Shown here: positions 48,362 to 60,872 of the stretch, piece by piece
How the letters are laid out: the number at the start of each line of letters is the position of its first letter
Numbering within the stretch: position 1 is the stretch's first letter
Source of the DNA: Austropuccinia psidii
Taxonomy: Eukaryota > Basidiomycota > Pucciniomycetes > Pucciniales > Sphaerophragmiaceae
DNA: 64,000 nucleotides
Direction: 5' to 3'
NCBI GenBank assembly: GCA_023105745.1
Contig: JALGQZ010000011.1
Span: 14,165,975-14,229,974, forward strand
The notes under the pieces: generated by a model
Told to the model about the DNA's origin: nothing
What the model saw: only the letters and a program-made list of their open reading frames with translations
Databases searched by the model: none
Made by a program: the position numbers and the translations under genes

Positions 48362-48946
48362 TTGGAATCTTATTCCCACTTGCCACAATTAAGCAATGGT
48401 GAACTTGATTTTTCAAAAATTCAAGATGCACAACTTATTAAGACCAAACCAAATAGGGGAAAGGGTTATACAGCTGTTAACTCCTGTATAAAAGAAATAG
48501 TAATTGAAAACAAGCCTATTAAACTTTTACTTGACCCAGGAGCCTTCTTCTCTTGTTTTGGCATATCTTTTCTTAAGACTTGTGTACCAAATTTTGAAGA
48601 TCAATTATTTCCAATTGATGGAATAAAATTTAATAGTGCCAGTAGTCCAATGAAATCATTAGGCATATTTGAAACTACTGTAATATTTCCACACATAAAT
48701 GGAAATCTAAGAATTCATGTTTAATTTGTTGTTATGGAAAATTGGTCTAGTACCCATTTTATATTGGGAAATGAATATTTAATCATGTATGGCACAGACT
48801 TACATAACAAAAAGGACAGATACTTTACTATTGGAGAGAATAAGCATCAAACATTTTTGTTTTTGCCATTTAAGAGACAAATTACACTAAGAAAAGTATC
48901 ACCAGTCAACTTAAAGCTGGAGGAATTCAAATCTGAACAGTTAAAT
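48362..48946 (+). pseudogene. pol: C1 pol, first part (protease to RT start)
   Basis: The protease region contains LLLDPGAFFSCFG, where the family has D-T/S-G: the active-site threonine is now proline. A stop at 48722-48724 follows, then ENWSSTHFILGNEYLIMYG. The frame runs into the left end of element B at SEQLN and resumes at 59125 (EAEISL...), matching SEQLKEAEF of element F. Confidence 0.85.
48942..48946. repeat. Target-site duplication of element B (left, TAAAT)
   Basis: TAAAT before the LTR at 48947, and again at 59125-59129 after the right LTR. Confidence 0.85.
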
Positions 48947-50820
48947 TGTGAGATGTGTCTATGAAACTGTTGATAATATTACTAGTAATCAACAGTAGTA
49001 TGACTGTTCTTATGAAATATAATAGGAAAAATTACTATAACCACAATTAAATTATTAATTAATTCATTATTTCTTTTACTAGTTATACACTACTAGTGAT
49101 TATTTAGGTAAGAAGTAACTGTCTACAAGAATCAATTACAAGAAGAATTTAATGGTAAATCTTCTTTATTAAAATAATAAGATTATCTTTTATAAGAATA
49201 GTCCTAGAAATAACCGTTGAGTAAAATTATTACTGGAGAAAAGCTTTAAGAATCAAAACAAAACACTGACTAATACTTCAAAGAAATTATTGAAAGATAA
49301 TAGTAGAGAAATTTGACAGGTAATTGTGGATTTAAAGGATCAAAATTGATTTATAGCAAAATTACAACAGCATATAGTTTATTTCTATGATTTCACTTCT
49401 TTCTTATTGATTCTGAAATAATAAAAACTTAAGAAAAGTTTAACTAATACTTACTTGTTGGTAATAAAGGTGTAATGGAATAATATGTGATGATTTGGAA
49501 AAAAACAGCAAGAGGAGGCCTCTCTTAAGTCTAAAACAGCTTGCAGAGGTGTTCCATGGAGAAAACTGAAAACCCATTTAGTGAGAAAACAATACACCTT
49601 TTTGGATTATTGATTGCATCTTCTGTTGTCATGTAAGATTATCATAATTACTTAATTGGTGCTTATACATGCCTACCAACCCATTTATGGTGAAGAATAA
49701 AAGGAGTAACAACTGTAAATAATCATTTATTTCTCAATTTTATCAATGTTATTGGAAATTTCATCACAGAGTGTATTTTCTGTGAATTTTTAAAGATTCA
49801 ATATTTCATGTGGAATCATCAAAAACAGACTTAACGTAAAATGAATAATTTTACTTATGAAAGTATGATTCTTTTTGGTTTTTATATGAGCTATACTATT
49901 GGTAATTTGTCCTGGAAGCTTCAGAAGGATTAATTAAGGATTTTATTTTTAATGAATTTTTGAAGTTTTTACCTCATTTCTACATAGAATTGCAAATAGC
50001 TGTATATGGCTGGTTGCTATGTGGTAAATCAATAGATAATAGTCCAAAAACGGTTTTAATTACTCTTTTGGGGCTTATACATGGAAAGGCATTAATAGTT
50101 GACATGGTTACAGGAGTCTAAGTTGCTCTTTACCTCCTTGGCACATCAAAATAGCAGCTTATTTGCTATTTTCTTATGATATAATGAAGTTTTGACTTGG
50201 TAACCAAGTTCCCAAAAGTTTTAAGTATACTAATTGGGCCAAGATCAGCCTTAGATCCAAGCTTTCAAGCTTTCCATGCCTCAGGGGCCTCAGAAGATGG
50301 GTACCCTGGCTCTTGTTGATGTCTTTTGTCCCCCTTGACTATTTTTTACATCAAAATAGAAATTCAGGCTTCAAGTGAGATATCCACTATCGGTGTAGCA
50401 AAACTGCATGTAAGATACCATAATATTAATTGCCAAAAACATGCATAACACTATTCTCAGTGCATATGTAACATGGGATTTTTCACATTCCCATTATTTT
50501 GGTGTGAAATTGAGAAAAACAAAATTTTTCAGAGATCTTTTATGTGGAATTGAAGTATTTTCCATATTACCACCTCAAAGGGTTTATTTGAGATTATTCA
50601 CTCTATGGAGCTACCCAAGGTGAAATTTTGTGCAGAAACCAAATCTGGGCTTAATTTTATGGATTTGTTTACTCAATAAAAGTTTATTCATCTTGTCTGA
50701 AATCAAAAAAAGATGAAATTTTGAATATATGCATTACTTATGGGCTATGCATAGTTCAGGATTTATTTTTAAGATAATTGTGGCCTGTTTGGGTATGTAA
50801 AATATACCTCAAGGCTCACA
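48947..50820 (-). repeat. Element B 3' LTR (1,874 bp)
   Basis: TGTGAGATGTGTCTATG at its left and CAAGGCTCACA at its right on the plus strand. Next to it (50821 onward) TTCCCTCCCAC is the complement of the polypurine tract GTGGGAGGGAA. Confidence 0.9.
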
Positions 50821-50961
50821 TTCCCTCCCACAAAAAAAAATTGTACCACAATTTTATTAATAGTATAAAGAAGAAAAAGGCCCCAAGGGGGGTTAATGTA
50901 TACTGTCCAACCTCTTTACATTGCTCAGATGAAGTAGTTTAAAGCACATCTATAGAAATAT
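50821..50961 (-). other. Element B polypurine tract and 3' tail
   Basis: On the element strand ...TTTGTGGGAGGGAA abuts the LTR, preceded by GTGGTACAAT, also found ahead of the F polypurine tract (41526-41535). It is untranslated. Confidence 0.75.
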
Positions 50962-53900
50962 TCAGGCTTGTGGCCTTCTTTCATATCTTAATATTCTTAA
51001 GAGCTTATCTGAGCCAGGTGTTTCTGATTCTTCCAGCCATTCATATTCATTTACTGGATTTCTATATCTGACAAGATATTCTCGTTGATTTTTACCTCTA
51101 AGTCTCCTTTCTTTAATGACTTTCTTTATATCTTTGTCTTCAGTCTGTTCCACTGGTGGTACAGTAAAAGGAGCTGGGTTCCTTAAAGGAAACAAATCTT
51201 TGTCAGCTGGTTTATAAGGTTTTATCAAGCTGACTGGAAACGTGGAGTGTTTATTTTCCAATTCACCACTCAATTCCACTTGAACTGAATTGGTTTCATG
51301 TAAAGCTACAATATCAAAAGGTCCTACATAGGAATAATTAAGTTTTTTTGGGCCTTTTATATTATGAAAATTCAAGGTTGAAACTAGAACCAAGTCCCCT
51401 ACTTTGAAGTCTGGTACTTTGTGACTCTTGTCACACTTCTTTTTTGCATAGTCAAAAGCGTCATTAATACTTTGTTTTTCATGATGTTTCACTTTATCAA
51501 GAATTATCTTGAAGCTGGAAGCTGTAGGATGAATGTCAATCAAGTCTTTCCTCAGTGTATCTGATGGGAGTCTTGGATTCCATCCTTTTTATAACACAGC
51601 AGGAGTTTGGCCTGTAGAAGAATGGGCTGATGTCTTATATGCCAGCTCTAATGCAGGTATTACAGTGCACCAGTCATGGGTAAAGCCATATGAGTCTTTG
51701 AATTCTAACCCATAAGCACAGAAAGTCCTGATCATGTCCTCTATAGTTTGAATCATCCTCTCCGCTAGTCCATCTATTTGAGGGTGATATGCTGTTGAGA
51801 ATGATAACTTAGTCCCAAACAATCTGTGAAGATTGATCCAAAGTGCAGATGGGAATTTAGGATCTCTGTCACCTATAATATTTTTCAATAATGATGTATG
51901 AGAAATAATTCTACTCCATATAAGAAGAGCTGTGTCCATAGCAGTGTCATCTTTATGACATTGTAAGAATATGGGAGTTTTTCTATGTCTGTCTACAATG
52001 ACTAAACAAGAATTATAACTTTTGTTACCATTTGGAGGAAGTGCTGTTACCCAATCCATGTGAACAACTTCCCAAGGGGATTCTGGGTCTTAGATATGAA
52101 TCATTAGTCCAAATTTCCTTCTTGTACTCCTGTTTTCTTTTTGTCATCTATCACAGGTATGGCAATGTTCATTTGTTTCTTTTCTCCAAGATTGCCATCG
52201 TGCACAGTTCTTCACTTTTTCAAGTATTCTGTCTTCTGAAAGGTTTCCAGAGTAGATGCTATCATGGCATTAATGAAGAATGGTATTGATAAGAAATCTG
52301 ATACACAATGTCATTACACAAGAATGTTTGCTTCTGTGGTAAATTATCCCATCAAACAAGTGGAATCTCCCTTCAGAATAGGAATTCTTCCAAACTTCAT
52401 CAAGTGAATTGATTAAAGATGTATTTATACAGTATTTATTTGATAAGGAAGTCAGTATATGGCAATTCGTTTCTTTCTTATAACATTCTCTGAATTCTTC
52501 AAAAAATTAAGTCCCACTATCAGTTATGTTAATTCCTTCAATTGGAATCTGTGGTTCTGCTTCCAAAGGTACATAAGCTGGGTTATCAGGAGTATTGGCT
52601 AATTCCTACCTGCTAAGTCCATCAGCATTCTTGTGAATTCTTCCTTCTTTATGAAATATAGTCATGTTACCTCTATATTCATGAATAGATATTTGCCATC
52701 TCAACATATGTCTGTTGGGAGTTTTCATGCTAAGAAGTTATTTCATGGAATTACATTCAGTAATCACTTCAAAAACACTTCCATGAAGAAAATGGTGTAA
52801 TCTCTCAAGTGCCCATACCAAACATAAGCACTCAATCTGGCTTGCACCATATCTGGCCTCTGTTGGTTTGATTTGTCTTGAGATGTAACAAACTGGTCCC
52901 TCTGTAGGTCTGTCATCAATAATTTTGATTTGATGTACGGCCACCCCTAATCCATCTCCACATGCATAAATGTACAATTTAAAAGGTATATTCCAGTCAG
53001 GCATGAGGAGTAAAGGTGCTTCTGTAAGAACTTTCCTTATCTTCTCATGAGCTTCAATTCTTTCCTGTGTCATCTCAAATACTGTCTGTTGATCACAGAT
53101 TCTATAGAGTGACTTGGCTATAATTCCAAAGTCTTTCAGTTGTTGCCTGTAATAACTGGCAAAGCCAATAAAACACCTCATTTATTTCTTCTCCTGAGGT
53201 ATTGGTTTAAGTAACACTGCTGCTACTTTATTTTATTCAATACCCAAGCTTAAAAAAGAAACAATATGTCCTAAAGCTTTAAGTTCTCCAAAGCCAAAAT
53301 TGCATTTCTTGAGTGAAATCTTCATATATACTCTTTTAAATTTGTCAAGTACTCTTGCAAGTCTTTCAAGGTGCAAAGACCATGAGTCAACACATATAAT
53401 AATATCATAAATAGAAATGATAAGCCATCCTTCAGATAATTCTTTAGGTAAAATGGTATTCATCATTCTTTGATAATGAGATGGTGCATTTTTAATGCCA
53501 AATGGCATTCTAAGATACTCATAGATACCACAATGAGTGATAATTCTAAGAAATTTCCTGTTTTTGGATGTCAAAACATTTTGATGAAAGCCTTTCAATG
53601 CATCCATGTATATTATATAACTGTCTTTAGACAATTGGGTCAAGGTCTCTTTAATCCTAGGTATTGGATACCTATCTGAAACTGTGTAGGTATTCAATTC
53701 TCTAAAATCTCCAACCATCCTTGATTTATAATTATGCCAAGCAATAATAACAGGTGTTTTCACTTCAACTTCTTCATTATGGCCTGTTTTCCTTAGTACA
53801 CCAAGTTGGATCAACTCTTGGATATGTTTTCCAAGGCTTCTCTAGCTCTGGGACTGGCTGTATAATCTGGTCTTCCAAGTACTGGAGGGTATGGTCTGTC

Positions 53901-54484
53901 AATATTAAGAGTAATATAAACTTCATTCCCTTTAATAGCACCTGATGGTTCATTATCAGAAGCAAAGGCATTCTTATATGTGTATAACACATAAATAAGG
54001 TCATGCCTCATTTTTGGTGATAATTATGGATTAATTTGTGCTTCAACAAGATTATTAGCCACAAATTCTTCCTTATAAGTATCTTTCACAGAAGATATCA
54101 CAGATATTTGCTTTGGCATATTGGAAAAGCAAATTTTTGTCTTTTATTTTCTCCAATTTTGAAATATCTGTCTTTATGATCATTGATGTCAATACCATAA
54201 ATATTCAAGTAATCATTTCCAAAAATGATGTTCTGAGATGTGCAATTGTCCATTACTACTATCTCAGTTTTCATTCTTACACTTTCTTCTGGATGTGTAA
54301 CTACAAGATTAGTGTCCAATATTCCCAAAGGGTACATATTATTACTGGCACTACTTAAGTGTACAACCTCTATTGGTAAGAGATGGCTTTTCCATCCAGG
54401 GAATATGGCTTGAAGATAATATTTTCCTACCCAAATACAAAATTCCCCTGTATCCAAATTTAATTTGGGTTCAATATCATTCAT
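50962..54484 (-). pseudogene. pol: Element B pol, broken
   Basis: Pieces in reading order: protease with LNLDTGEFCIWVG (about 54450), RT (53814-53233), RNase H (53181-52738, [13 protein letters not shown] with the first aspartate changed to tyrosine), integrase core (52059-51589) and integrase C-terminus with chromodomain-like tail (51543-50962). In RT the catalytic YIDD reads SIYD, so polymerase activity is lost. Stops and frameshifts separate all pieces. Confidence 0.88.
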
Positions 54485-54505
54485 CTGGATTGATGTGATA
54501 CAAGA

Positions 54506-56637
54506 TTATCCAGAAGTATATCCTTTAGCTCTAGCAGGTTTGGGTTTACACATTCTGGAATCTTGGATATTGATCAGGTTATGACAGTCCTCACTGTACT
54601 GTGGCAATTGAGGATGGACTTCTGTGACCTCAAAGAAATCTGTAATGTTTTCAATGGGATAGTCCTCTACTGGCTTGTCCTCAGAGACTGCATAATCTAT
54701 GTCAGATTCTTCTTTCTCTTCAGTACACTGAACTTCTTCAATGACTTGAGCTTCATTAATTTTTGCCTTTTTGGTGCAAGTTCCAGCCAAATGTGAAGTG
54801 CTTCCACATTTATGACACTTCAAGACAGGTCATTCAGGCCTCTTATCTTCTCTGGAAGCTTTAGAGACAATTTTGGATTCCATAGGGACTCTAGTCCAGG
54901 TTTTATCAATTCTTGTTCCAGTAATGATATCCTCCATGGCATTGAAGTAGTCTTCTGACGAGAAAATGTTCTAGTTCTCCTCCACATTTTCTTGATATTT
55001 TCATATTAATCATAGAGTCAGACATATCTGGGTGTAAGGCAGATAATCTGTCTCTCTTTTTGAGGTACCAAGTAAGTGTTTTATCCTTTTCTGTGTTGAA
55101 AATTGCACTTTCAAGAGCATTTTCCGTTTTAAATCTCCAACACTTGTTAGCCTATTTGGTTATTATTTCAGATTTCCACAAAGTCCAATCTTGTTTACCA
55201 AGATCTATTCTCATTTTGTAATACCATTTCTTTGCAGTCCATGTAAACAAACAGGGTAGCTTGCCCATTATGATTTCATCAGGTATGTGAAAATCTTCTT
55301 TCAACATATCAATTGTTCTGATGAGCTCAATATGATTTTCTTCTCCTTCACAAGAGAATGTTGGCCATTCTTCCAGTTTGGGAATATCTTTTGCACAGAT
55401 AGGATTTTCTCCTAAAAATGGGGTTAAACTTCTTTTTACAGAAAGGCTTTCTTCAGTCAAAGGTGTAGAATTTCTTGGGATATGTGATTCATAACTTTTG
55501 TGAATTTGCTCCACATTTGCAATAATCTCCTTTTTCAACTTCTGTCTTTCACTGTCACTTTTTGCCAAATGTGTGGCAGACTGATTGGTATTGCTAATTA
55601 TTTTTAAAACATGATCTTTTAGAACTCTAAGTTTATCATTTATGTTTAAAATGGGAAGATCTTCCATTTCATCATTTTGCGCTTGACATTTACTTCCAAT
55701 TCTGTCACATGTATTGGTAATTGAATCAAGTCTGAAATTTTCAACTTATACCACTCAGTATAATTCTTGTCATCTCTTTTTAATTCACTTATACCTGATG
55801 TCATTTTATTTAACTTTGCATCAAATTTTCCCAGCTCTACATCAATACTAGATTTAACAAATTTTATTTCATCTATTATTTGCATGGAAAAGTCCTGTTT
55901 GTCCTTTCCTGCTCTTTGGCTGTGAATTCCATGAGAGTCCTGGCCATATTGAAGACACGTTCCATGGCTGAAGGCTCTAGTTTGGGGATCCTGTACCCTT
56001 GTGGGTAAGGTCTGTGCCAATTTTCCTTGCCCTGATGGCTCTTGGGACCTTTCTTCTTCTTCTGAGGTCCTTTGGGCTTCTCTTTGGATGCTTCTGGAGC
56101 TGGTTTGGAGCTGGTAGACGCTACCCAACCTTCTTCCAAAGCTGGGGTCATTTCCAATTCCTTCTTCTGGTCTACAGATAAAATACTTTGGTTCTTCAAC
56201 CAATTCTTTATATTTTTGACCTTGTCTTTGCAAGACAATGGGCTCCACCCTCCTAAGAGCTCTATGGTCTTCTCCTGACCCAGAAAGCTCTTGATGTGTA
56301 AGTAGGAGTTCATGGCCCCCTGCCAAAGGCTTGGGCATATTTTCCACTCCTCTTCTTTTGCTGATCTGAACCAACTTTTGTATTGGGCTGATATATCTCT
56401 ATTGATTACACTTGAAATTGGTTCAGCCCTTAAATCATTACCTTCAATTAGTCCAGGCTCAGAGCTCATATCAAACTTTGTTGGTAAAGACCTTGGGGAA
56501 TGGGGGGCAGCTCTGGCATCCTCCAGATGTGTCTTTCTTGAGGAAGACTTAGCAGACCTTGTTCTGGTCTTACCTCTTCCTTTTCCAGGTCCATCTGTAT
56601 GGACTGAATAGCTGCTTCCATTTCTGGTATGCACCAT
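54506..56637 (-). pseudogene. gag: Element B gag, N-terminal domain intact, rest broken
   Basis: ATG at 56637 (MVHTRNGSSYS...) begins a frame open to 55876 that carries the conserved domain: SAQYKSWFRSAKEEEWKI, GAMNSYLHIKSFLG, GYRIPKLEPSAMERVFNMARTLMEF. The overlapping -1 frame is open from 56374 to 55646 and leads toward the capsid part (55667-55152, LEEWPTFSCEGEENH). A zinc knuckle CHKCGSTSHLAGTC (about 54815) is complete. Several stops lie between. Confidence 0.82.
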
Positions 56638-57232
56638 TTTCACATCAATTCAAGAGAAAATAAGAATTGAAAACAGAAAAAACACACTTTTTTGGTGGTT
56701 GTTTGGCTTGCTCTTTCTTAAATAAAGGGCCTCTTTTAGTAATTTGCACTTCAATAATGTCTTCAGATTCTTCTTCTGAAAGTTCTGGACTGGTAATGTA
56801 TCTTTTACTGAGTCTGTTACCAGCTGCACAGTATTTGATTGAAGACACTAGAGAAAAATTGATAAAAGAAAAATTATTGTTTTATACTTTTAAAATATTT
56901 TTTAATATTTTTCATAAGTTTTTATTTCTTAATGATAAAAGAATTATTCTTTTTAAAGAAAAAAATATTGAAATTCAAGATTTTGAATCAAAATTAATTC
57001 AGAGTAACCCAAAAAATAATTTTATAAGTTTTTGGATGTGAAAAAGCCACATGTAAAAACAGTATAAAGTTAAACCAAATTCCTCAATGAAAAAGATTTT
57101 AAAACAGCTTTGGAAATAAAAATACTTTTAACTCCAAATTCAAAGAAGAAATAATTAAATTAATATATTTTAAAGCTTAGAAATATATTAATTAAGGGTA
57201 CAAGGTTCAAAAAACATGGCCAAGGCCCCAAA
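56638..57232 (-). other. Element B leader and primer-binding site
   Basis: On the element strand the LTR end CTTACA is followed by TTTGGGGCCTTGGCCATG (57232-57215), the primer-binding site. A pyrimidine-rich TTTTTCTCTAG|TGTCTTC near 56850 opens a frame (VSSIKYCAAG...) as in F and C1. The frame is acidic then lysine-rich and stops before gag. Confidence 0.6.
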
Positions 57233-59124
57233 TGTAAGATTTGTCTATGAAACTGTTTATAATATTACTATTAATCAACAGTAGTATAACTGTTCTTATG
57301 AAATATAATAATAAAGATTATTATAAACAAAATTAAATAATTAATTAATTAATTAATGATTTCTTTTACTTGTTATACACTACTAGTTATTATAACAGTA
57401 AGCAGTAATTGTCTACAAGAATCAATTACAAGAAGAATTTAACAATAAATCTTCTTTATTAAAATAATAAAATTATTTTAATAGATAATTATAAAAATAT
57501 CCCTTGAAGAAAACTATTACTAGAGAAAAACTTTAAGAATTAAAACAAAACACTCACTAATACTCCAAAGAACTTCTTCAAAGAGAATAGTAGAGAAATC
57601 TGATGGGTAATTGTGGATTTAAAGGATCAAAATTAATTTATAACAGGATTGCAACAATATATAGTTGATTTCTATTATTTCACGTCTTTCTTATTTATTC
57701 TGAAATAATAAAGCCCTTAAGAAAAGTTTGAGTAATACTCACTTGTTGGTAATAAACGTATAATGGAATAATATGTGATGATTTGGAAAAAACGGAAATA
57801 GGAGGCCTCTTTTAAGTCTAAAACAGCTCACAGAGGCGTGCTATGTAGAAAACTAAAGACCCAGTGAATTAAAAAGCAATAAACCTTTTTGGATTACTTA
57901 TTGCATCATCTGTTGTCACATAAGATTATCATAACTACTTAATTGGTTATTTTATGTGACTACCAACCCATTTAGGGTTGGGAATAAAAAAATTAACAAC
58001 TGTAAATCATCTTTTATTCCAAAATAATTATTTTTTTTTAAAAGTCATCAATTCCATTGAAAATTTCATTTCAGAGTGTATTTTCTGTGAATTTTTAAAG
58101 ATTCATTATTTCATGTGGAATCATCAAAAACGGACTGTAAGTAAAACATTTAATTTTCCTTATAAAAGTATAATTCTTTATAGTTTTTGTATGAATTCTA
58201 AAGTTTCTAATTGGTCCTGAAATTTTCAGAAGAATTCATGAAGAATTGTATTTTTAAGGAATTTTTGAAGTTTTTACCCCATTTCTATGTAGAATTGCAA
58301 ATAGCAGTATATGGTTGGTTGCTATGAGGTAAATCAATTGATCCTAGTCAAAAAGGGGTTTTGGTTACTCTTTTGGGGTTTATCCAAGGAAGGTAATTAA
58401 TAATTGACATGGTTACAGGAGTCTAAGTTGCTCTTTACCTCCTTGGCACATCAAAATAGCAGCTTATTTGCTATTTTCTTATGATATAATGAAGTTTTGA
58501 CTTGGTAATAAAGTTGCCAAAACGTTTTGGTTTCATAATTGGGCCAGTATCAGGAATGGATCCAAGCTTTAGAGCTGTCTAAACATGAGAGGCCTCAGAA
58601 GTTGGGTACCCTGGCTCTTGTTGATGTCTTTTGTCCCCCTTGACTATTTTTTACATCAAAATAGAAATTCAGGCTTCAAGTGAGATATCCACTATGGGTG
58701 TACCAAAAGTGCATTTAAGAATACAATAATATTAAGTGCCACAAACATTAATAACACTATTCTTAGTGTATATGTAACATGGGATTTCTCACATTCCCAT
58801 TATTTTGGTGTGAAATTGAGAAAAACAAAATGTTTCAGAGATCTTTTATGTGGTATTGAAGTATTTTCCATATTACCACCTCAAAGAGTTTATTTGAGCT
58901 TATTCACTCTATGGAGCTACCCAAGGTGAAATTTTGTGCAGAAACCAAATCTGGCCTTAAATCCATGGATTTGTTTACTCAATAAAAGGTTATTCATCTT
59001 TTCTGAAATCAAAAAAGATGAATTTTGAATATATGCATTACGTATGGGCTATGCATAGTTCAGGATTTATTTTTAAGATAATTTTGGCCTATTTGGGTAT
59101 GTAAAATATACCTCAAGGCTCACA
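57233..59124 (-). repeat. Element B 5' LTR (1,892 bp)
   Basis: TGTAAGATTTGTCTATG at left and CAAGGCTCACA at right on the plus strand; collinear with 48947-50820. Followed by TAAAT. Confidence 0.9.
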
Positions 59125-60872
59125 TAAATGAAGCTGAAATAAGCCTTCATCTGACTGATAAACAGGAAAGTGAACTTTCTGCCCTTCTATATAACAACAA
59201 AGATGTTTTTGCATCAGAAAAAGAACCTTTGGGGGCAATTATTTGTCATGAAGTTGACATAATCCTTAATATTGAAAGACCTTATACACCACTCTCAAGA
59301 AGACCTGCATATCCAGCAAGTCCTAAATCAAGAGAAGCTCTGGAAATCCACATTAAATAACTTCCAGATCTTGGTGTAATAAGGAAGCTGGCCATAATGA
59401 GGAAGTATAAATACCTACACCAGTCATAGTGGCATCGCATAATGGTAAATGTAGAATGGTTGGTGAGTCCATAGCTCTGAACACTTACACTGTTCCAGAC
59501 AGGTACCCAATACCAAAAATCCAAATTGCCCTTACCCAGATATCTCAAGCAGTGTATATAAGCACTATGGATGCCCTTAAAGGATTTCATCAGAATTCGG
59601 TGACACCAAGGCCAAGAAAATACTTGAGAATTATTGTTTGTTGTGGAGTATATGAATATGTGAGGATGCCTTTTGGTATAAAGAATGCACCTTCACACTT
59701 CCAAAGAATGATCTTCCCTGTAGAGCTTTCAGAAGGATAGTTAATCATATACATTGATGACATTATTATCTGTTCCAAGACTTGGGAAGAACATATACAC
59801 AGATTATCCAGAGGTTTGACCAAAATTTGATCTGTAAACATGAAAATTTCCTTGAGAAAATGTAATTTTGGATTTAAAGAACTCAAAGCACTGGGACAAG
59901 TAGTATCTGGTTTATCCCTTGAAATTTACAAAAATAGATTTCCAGAAGTACTACTGAAACCTATTCCTCAGAACAAAAAAAAATTTAGTCATTTTTGGGG
60001 CTTGCAGGATATTCAAGACAGAAAATTAAAGATTTTGCATCCATAGCAATACCTCTGTATAAATTATGTTGAAAGGACACAATGTTTGAAATGACTGTTG
60101 ACAGAGTCAAAGCCTTTGGATCTTTAAGACAAGCCTTGACTACTGCTAAACTCCTACTGATTCCAGAATTTAAGCTGCCTTTTAAGCTTTATATTGATTC
60201 ATCAGGAGATGGGCTTGGTGCTGCACTTCATAAAGTCCAGATTATCAATGAAAAACCTGTGGAAGGACCCATATGCTTCATATCCAAGAAAATGAAACCA
60301 ACTGAAGCCAGATAATGAGCAAGTTAAATGTAGTGCTTATGCCTTTTCTGGGCCTTGGAGAAGCTGAATTACTTTCTGGAAGGATGTGGTTTTTAAGTAA
60401 TAGCAGATTTTACCACTGTTAAGTCACTTTTAAGCCTGAAGAAACCTAACAGACATATGCTCAGATGGCAAATAGCCATACAAGAGTATAGGGGCAATAT
60501 GACTATTGCTCAAAAAGATGGGAATATAGATGGCCATTACCAAATAATATTGATAATCCTGCTCATGTTCAAGAAGAAGCTTCTCCACAGATCCCAATAG
60601 ATGGAATCAGTATTACAGATCTGAACACCACTTTCTTTGAAGAAGTGAGAAACAGTTATACTAAGGATATTATTGTAGCATTTCATGCCAATTACTTACT
60701 AAAGACTGGAAAGACAACTCTTTAATACATGCCTTAGATGAATAATGGAAAAACCCATATGATTAAGGAAGATTCCACCCACTGTATGGTATAATTTACC
60801 ACATAACTAAGCATAAATGTGTCATGAACGTTGCGAACAGGTCCATAATCAATCTTGTACTGAAAGAATTCC
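59125..60872 (+). pseudogene. pol: C1 pol, second part (RT to start of integrase)
   Basis: Continues the frame split by element B: VFASEKEPLGA, RRPAYPASP, a decayed RT with YIDD kept (59751-59762, behind a stop at 59738), RNase H from LYIDSSGDGLGAALH (about 60190) to [12 protein letters not shown] (about 60455-60490), and the linker toward integrase, which ends at VLKEF where C2 begins. Stops and frameshifts are frequent. The integrase core should follow beyond C2, outside the window. Confidence 0.85.

Larger units (their letters stand above)
48947..59124 (-). mobile_element. Element B: full-length Ty3/Gypsy, minus strand, dead
   Basis: LTRs 48947-50820 and 57233-59124 frame a body with gag and pol on the minus strand. 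The target duplication is TAAAT. The first hundred bases of the two LTRs differ at roughly one position in ten, so this is an older insertion than F or A. RT has lost its catalytic motif, and many stops break both genes. It splits the pol frame of C1. Confidence 0.93.
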
